Assembly: GCF_000003605.2 (NCBI RefSeq)
Contig: NW_003113741.1
Coordinates: forward strand, 1 to 28,482
Length of the DNA stretch: 28,482 bases
Direction: 5' to 3'
DNA from: Saccoglossus kowalevskii
Taxonomy: Eukaryota; Hemichordata; Enteropneusta; Harrimaniidae
Within the stretch, counting starts at the first letter, position 1. Every line of letters starts with the position of its first letter. The translations under genes were made by a program, and so were the position numbers. Positions 24,957 through 28,482 of this stretch are shown here, one piece after another. The notes beneath the pieces are model-generated. The model was not told the origin of the DNA. It worked only from the letters and a program-made list of their open reading frames with translations, and made no database searches.

Positions 24957-27065
24957 TTAGTTATAGGCTAATACGTATGCCTAGTTGTAAATACCTATAT
25001 ATCACCTGAAAGCTTAGTTATAGACGAATACGTATGCCTAGTTGTAAATACCTATATATCATCTGAAAACTTAGTTATAGGCGAATACGTATGCCTAGTT
25101 GTAAATACCTATATGTCACCTGAAAGCTTAGTTATAGACGAATACGTATGCCTAGTTGTAAATATCTATATATCATCTGAAAGCTTAGTTATGGGAGAAT
25201 ACGTATGCCTAGTTGTAAATACCTATATATCACCTGAAAGCTTAGTTATAGAAGAATACGTATGCCTGGTTGTAAATACCTATATATCATCTGAAAGCTT
25301 AGTTATGGGCGAATACGTATGCCTAGTTGTAAATACCTATATATCACCTGAAAGCTTAGTTATAGACGAATACGTATGCCTAGTTGTAAATACCTATATA
25401 TCACCTGAAAGCTTAGTTATAGACGAATACGTATGCCTAGTTGAAAATACCTATATATCATCTGAAAGCTTAGTTATGGGCGAATACGTATGCCTAGTTG
25501 TAAATACCTATATATCATCTGAAAGCTTAGTTATAGACGAATACGTATGCCTAGTTGTAAATACCTATATATCACCTGAAAGCTTAGTTATAGACGAATA
25601 CGTATGCCTAGTTGTAAATACCTATATATCATCTGAAAGCTTAGTTATGGGCGAATACGTATGCCTAGTTGTAAATACCTATATATCACCTGAAAGCTTA
25701 GATATAGGCGAATACGTATGCCTAGTTATAAATACCTATATATCATCTGAAAGCTTAGTTATAGACGAATACGTATGCCTAGTTGTAAATACCTATATAT
25801 CATCTGAAAGCTTAGTTATGGGCGAATACGTATGCCTAGTTGTAAATACCTATATATCATCTGAAAGCTTAGTTATAGGCGAATACGTATGCCTAGTTGT
25901 AAATACCTATATATCACCTGAAAGCTTAGATATAGGCGAATACGTATGCCTAGTTGTAAATACCTATATATCATCTGAAAGCTTAGTTATAGACGAATAC
26001 GTATGCCTAGTTGTAAATACCTATATATCATCTGAAAGCTTAGTTATGGGCGAATACGTATGCCTAGTTGTAAATACCTATATATCACCTGAAAGCTTAG
26101 TTATAGACGAATACGTATGCCTAGTTGTAAATACCTATATATCATCTGAAAGCTTAGTTATGGGCGAATACGTATGCCTAGTTGTAAATACCTATATATC
26201 ATCTGAAAGCTTAGTTATAGACGAATACGTATGCCTAGTTGTAAATACCTATATATCACCTGAAAGCTTAGTTATAGACGAATACGTATGCCTAGTTGTA
26301 AATACCTATATATCATCTGAAAGCTTAGTTATGGGCGAATACGTATGCCTAGTTGTAAATACCTATATATCATCTGAAAGCTTAGTTATAGACGAATACG
26401 TATGCCTAGTTGTAAATACCTATATATCACCTGAAAGCTTAGTTATAGACGAATACGTATGCCTAGTTGTAAATACCTATATATCATCTGAAAGCTTAGT
26501 TATGGGCGAATACGTATGCCTAGTTGTAAATACCTATATATCACCTGAAGGCTTAGTTATAGACGAATGCGTATGCCTAGTTGTAAATACTTATATATCA
26601 TCTGAAAGCTTAGTTATAGGCGAATACGTATGCCTAGTTGTAAATACCTATATATCACCTGAAAGCTTAGTTATAGACGAATGCGTATTCCTAGTTGTAA
26701 ATACCTATATATCATCTGAAGGCTGAGTTATAGACGAATACGTATGCCTAGTTGTAAATACCTATATATCATCTGAAAGCTTAGTTATAGACGAATACGT
26801 ATGCCTAGTTGTAAATACCTATATATCAACTGAAAGCTTAGATATAGGCGAATACGTATGCCTAGTTATAAATACCTATATATCATCTGAAAGCTTAGTT
26901 ATAGACGAATACGTATGCCTAGTTGTAAATACCTATATATCACATGAAAGCTTAGTTATAGACGAATACGTATGCCTAGTTGTATATACCTATATATCAC
27001 CTGAAAGCTTAGTTATAGACGAATACGTATGTCTAGTTGTAAATACCTATATAACATCTGAAAGC
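24957..27065 (+). repeat. 37-unit higher-order repeat, copy 2
   Basis: From the TAA unit (24969-24971) to the next TAA unit (27078-27080), 2109 bases or exactly 37 units. The first 17 units and the last six match copy 1. The middle instead holds ATGGG/plain alternations and a copy of the TGA module (GAAGGCTTAG, TGC, G-type, TGC, TGA at 26724-26726). That TGA module is also at about 1930-2109, 5690-5868 and 16287-16466, with its final unit alone at 22734-22736. Confidence 0.9.
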
Positions 27066-28482
27066 TTAGTTATAGGCTAATACGTATGCCTAGTTGTAAA
27101 TACCTATATATCACCTGAAAGCTTAGTTATAGACGAATACGTATGCCTAGTTGTAAATACCTATATATCATCTGAAAACTTAGTTATAGGCGAATACGTA
27201 TGCCTAGTTGTAAATACCTATATGTCACCTGAAAGCTTAGTTATAGACGAATACGTATGCCTAGTTGTAAATACCTATATATCATCTGAAAGCTTAGTTA
27301 TGGGAGAATACGTATGCCTAGTTGTAAATACCTATATATCACCTGAAAGCTTAGTTATAGAAGAATACGTATGCCTGGTTGTAAATACCTATATATCATC
27401 TGAAAGCTTAGTTATGGGCGAATACGTATGCCTAGTTGTAAATACCTATATATCACCTGAAAGCTTAGTTATAGACGAATACGTATGCCTAGTTGTAAAT
27501 ACCTATATACCATATGAAAGCTTAGTTATAGACGAATACGGATGCCTAGTTGTAAATACCTATATATCATCTGAAAGCTTAGTTATAGACGAATACGGAT
27601 GCCTAGTTGTAAATACCTATATATCATCTGAAAGCTTAGTTATAGACGAATACGTATGCCTAGTTGTAAATACCTATATATCATCTGAAAGCATAGTTAT
27701 AGGCGAATATGTATGCCTAGTTGTAAATACCTATATATCATCTGAAAGCTTAGTTATAGACGAATACGTATGCCTAGTTGTAAATACCTATATATCACCT
27801 GAAAGCTTAGTTATAGACGAATACGTATGCCTAGTTGTAAATACCTATATATCATCTGAAAGCTTAGTTATAGACGAATACGTATGCCTAGTTGTAAATA
27901 CCTATATATCATCTGAAAGCTTAGTTATGGGCGAATACGTATGCCTAGTTGTAAATACTATATATCACCTGAAAGCTTAGTTATAGACGAATACGTATGC
28001 CTAGATGTAAATACCTATATATCACCTGAAAGCTTAGTTATAGGCGAATACGTATGCCTAGATGTAAATACCTATATATCACCTGAAAGCTTAGTTATAG
28101 GCGAATACGTATGCCTAGTTGTAAATACCTATATATCACCTGAAAGCTTAGATATAGGCGAATACGTATGCCTAGTTATAAATACCTATATATCACCTGA
28201 AAGCTTAGTTATAGACGAATACGTATGCCTAGTTGTAAATACCTATATATCACCTGAAAGCTTAGTTATAGACGAATACGTATGCCTAGTTGTAAATACC
28301 TATATATCATCTGAAAGCTTAGTTATAGGCGAATATGTATGCCTAGTTGTAAATACCTATATATCACCTGAAAGCTTAGTTATAGACGAATACGTATGCC
28401 TAGTTGTAAATACCTATATATCAACTGAAAGCTTAGATATAGGCGAATACGTATGCCTAGTTATAAATACCTATATATCATG
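27066..28482 (+). repeat. Higher-order repeat, copy 3 (partial, cut by window end)
   Basis: Starts with the TAA unit at 27078-27080 and follows copies 1 and 2 for about seven units (GAAAACTTAG, TATATGTCAC, plain, ATGGGAG, GAAGAA/CCTGG, ATGGG). It then changes to units with private marks: CCATATG near 27511, a TACGGATG pair, and GCATAG near 27691. A C is lost near 27958. The final units (A5/A31, plain, plain, TATGTA, TCAACTG, A5/A31) match the end of the copy-1 middle, so the pattern continues past the window. Confidence 0.8.
27522..27635 (+). repeat. Adjacent monomer pair with private TACGGATG change
   Basis: Two neighbouring units share T to G at unit position 20, changing TACGTATG to TACGGATG; I saw this in no other unit. 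Otherwise the two look identical. The simplest reading is a very recent single-unit duplication. Confidence 0.8.

Larger units (their letters stand above)
1..28482 (+). repeat. 57-bp satellite array, about 500 head-to-tail monomers
   Basis: The sequence is a continuous tandem array with a 57-bp period. Unit starts (first base of TTAGTTATA) fall at 54 + 57n and keep that spacing to the end, apart from single-base slips, which gives 498 units between 54 and 28433. Most units differ from the consensus at only a few positions. Subtype-defining sites, numbered from the first T of TTAG, are 5 (T/A), 9 (A/G), 11 (A/G), 17 (A/G), 29 (T/A), 31 (G/A), 34 (A/T) and 49 (C/T). GC is about 33%. All units lie in one orientation and no unique sequence interrupts them, so there is no gene-bearing gap. 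Known biology: arrays like this are usually eukaryotic satellite DNA in heterochromatin. The chromosomal location and organism are not visible here. Assembled copy number may differ from the true number, as usual for satellites. Confidence 0.98.

Noticed and set aside
1486-27980. Many long forward open frames (198 to 1537 codons) of a 19-residue repeat, resembling a giant repetitive protein.
   Set aside because: They follow from a 57-bp period divisible by three and a stop-free frame. Starts are only the ATG subtype variants (unit position 9, or 45 for the three that begin MSPES, plus a frame-shifted ATG in two), ends are frameshifts or copied stops, no unique terminal regions exist, and common variation is entirely non-silent.
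1-28482. CRISPR array.
   Set aside because: There are no variable spacers. The whole 57-bp period is conserved, and differences are single-base variants shared among units.
1-28482. CENP-B box or telomeric repeat within the unit.
   Set aside because: The reverse strand has TTCG, but the following bases do not fit the known CENP-B box and its GGG is missing. No short G-rich telomere motif occurs.
1-28482. Promoter-like TATA stretches (CTATATATC) once per unit.
   Set aside because: Every unit carries the motif, nothing distinguishes one copy as a start site, and no gene lies downstream.
1-28482. Embedded transposon, tRNA or other RNA gene interrupting the array.
   Set aside because: Unit phase was followed through the entire window and changes only by single bases; there is no room for an insertion and no non-satellite sequence.
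28479-28482. The last bases CATG differ from the usual CACC or CATC at this place in the unit.
   Set aside because: Only one other unit (near 214) has CATG here. With the window ending at once it cannot be told whether this is a rare variant, a 2-bp loss or an edge effect.
1-28482. Window as a complete circular repeat element, with the end joining the start.
   Set aside because: The last base is unit position 50 and the first is unit position 5, so joining them would break the unit phase. Nothing else suggests a circle.

Overview
The whole 28,482-base window is one uninterrupted head-to-tail tandem array of a 57-bp monomer, all copies in the same orientation. Following the monomer phase from base 54 (first complete unit) to base 28433 (last unit start) gives exactly 498 units once seventeen 1-bp indels (5 insertions, 12 deletions, net -7) are allowed for. 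Together with the partial ends this makes about 499.8 copies. I saw no unique flank, transposon, RNA gene, inverted segment or foreign insertion. The unit is AT-rich (19 G/C in 57, 33%), carries one HindIII-type AAGCTT and, in most copies, one TACGTA, and has two CpG sites. An array of this size and uniformity is typical of eukaryotic nuclear satellite DNA (centromeric, pericentromeric or subtelomeric heterochromatin). I do not recognise the family and cannot name the organism.

Because 57 is 3 x 19 and one forward frame of the consensus has no stop, the array yields very long open frames (up to 1537 codons) of a 19-residue repeat containing EYVCLVVNTYIS. I judge these to be by-products of the period. 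The eight common variant sites all change the amino acid, thirteen in-frame stops are present and several have been copied along with their neighbours, seventeen frameshifts occur, and each apparent start is only the A-to-G variant at unit position 9 or 45. No CDS is annotated.

Layout is a mosaic of monomer subtypes. C-type units (TGC instead of TAC, unit position 17 G) fill about 1-1450, 2450-5040, 5923-10424 and 11970-13740. M-type units (ATGGG, positions 9 and 11 G) fill about 1480-2450, 5065-5360, 10425-11700 and most of 17034-27950. A third, smaller domain at about 14244-15325 has neither and is marked by GACAAA. Above the monomer are multi-unit blocks: a block at 1-1022 repeated at 5927-6948; a 22-unit period at 12192-14243; 33- and 37-unit copies at 23076-28482; a 7-unit tandem duplication at 23931-24728; a 9-unit block at 16692 and 18687; a 10-unit block at 5353 and 15951; and a 10-unit module at 10425, 23304 and 25185.

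The monomer itself seems to hold an old internal duplication (17 of 20 aligned positions match between its first and second parts) and a bulged dyad that overlaps three of the main subtype sites. These, with the block history, are the most informative signals here. All comparisons were made by eye; identities are described as seen, not computed.
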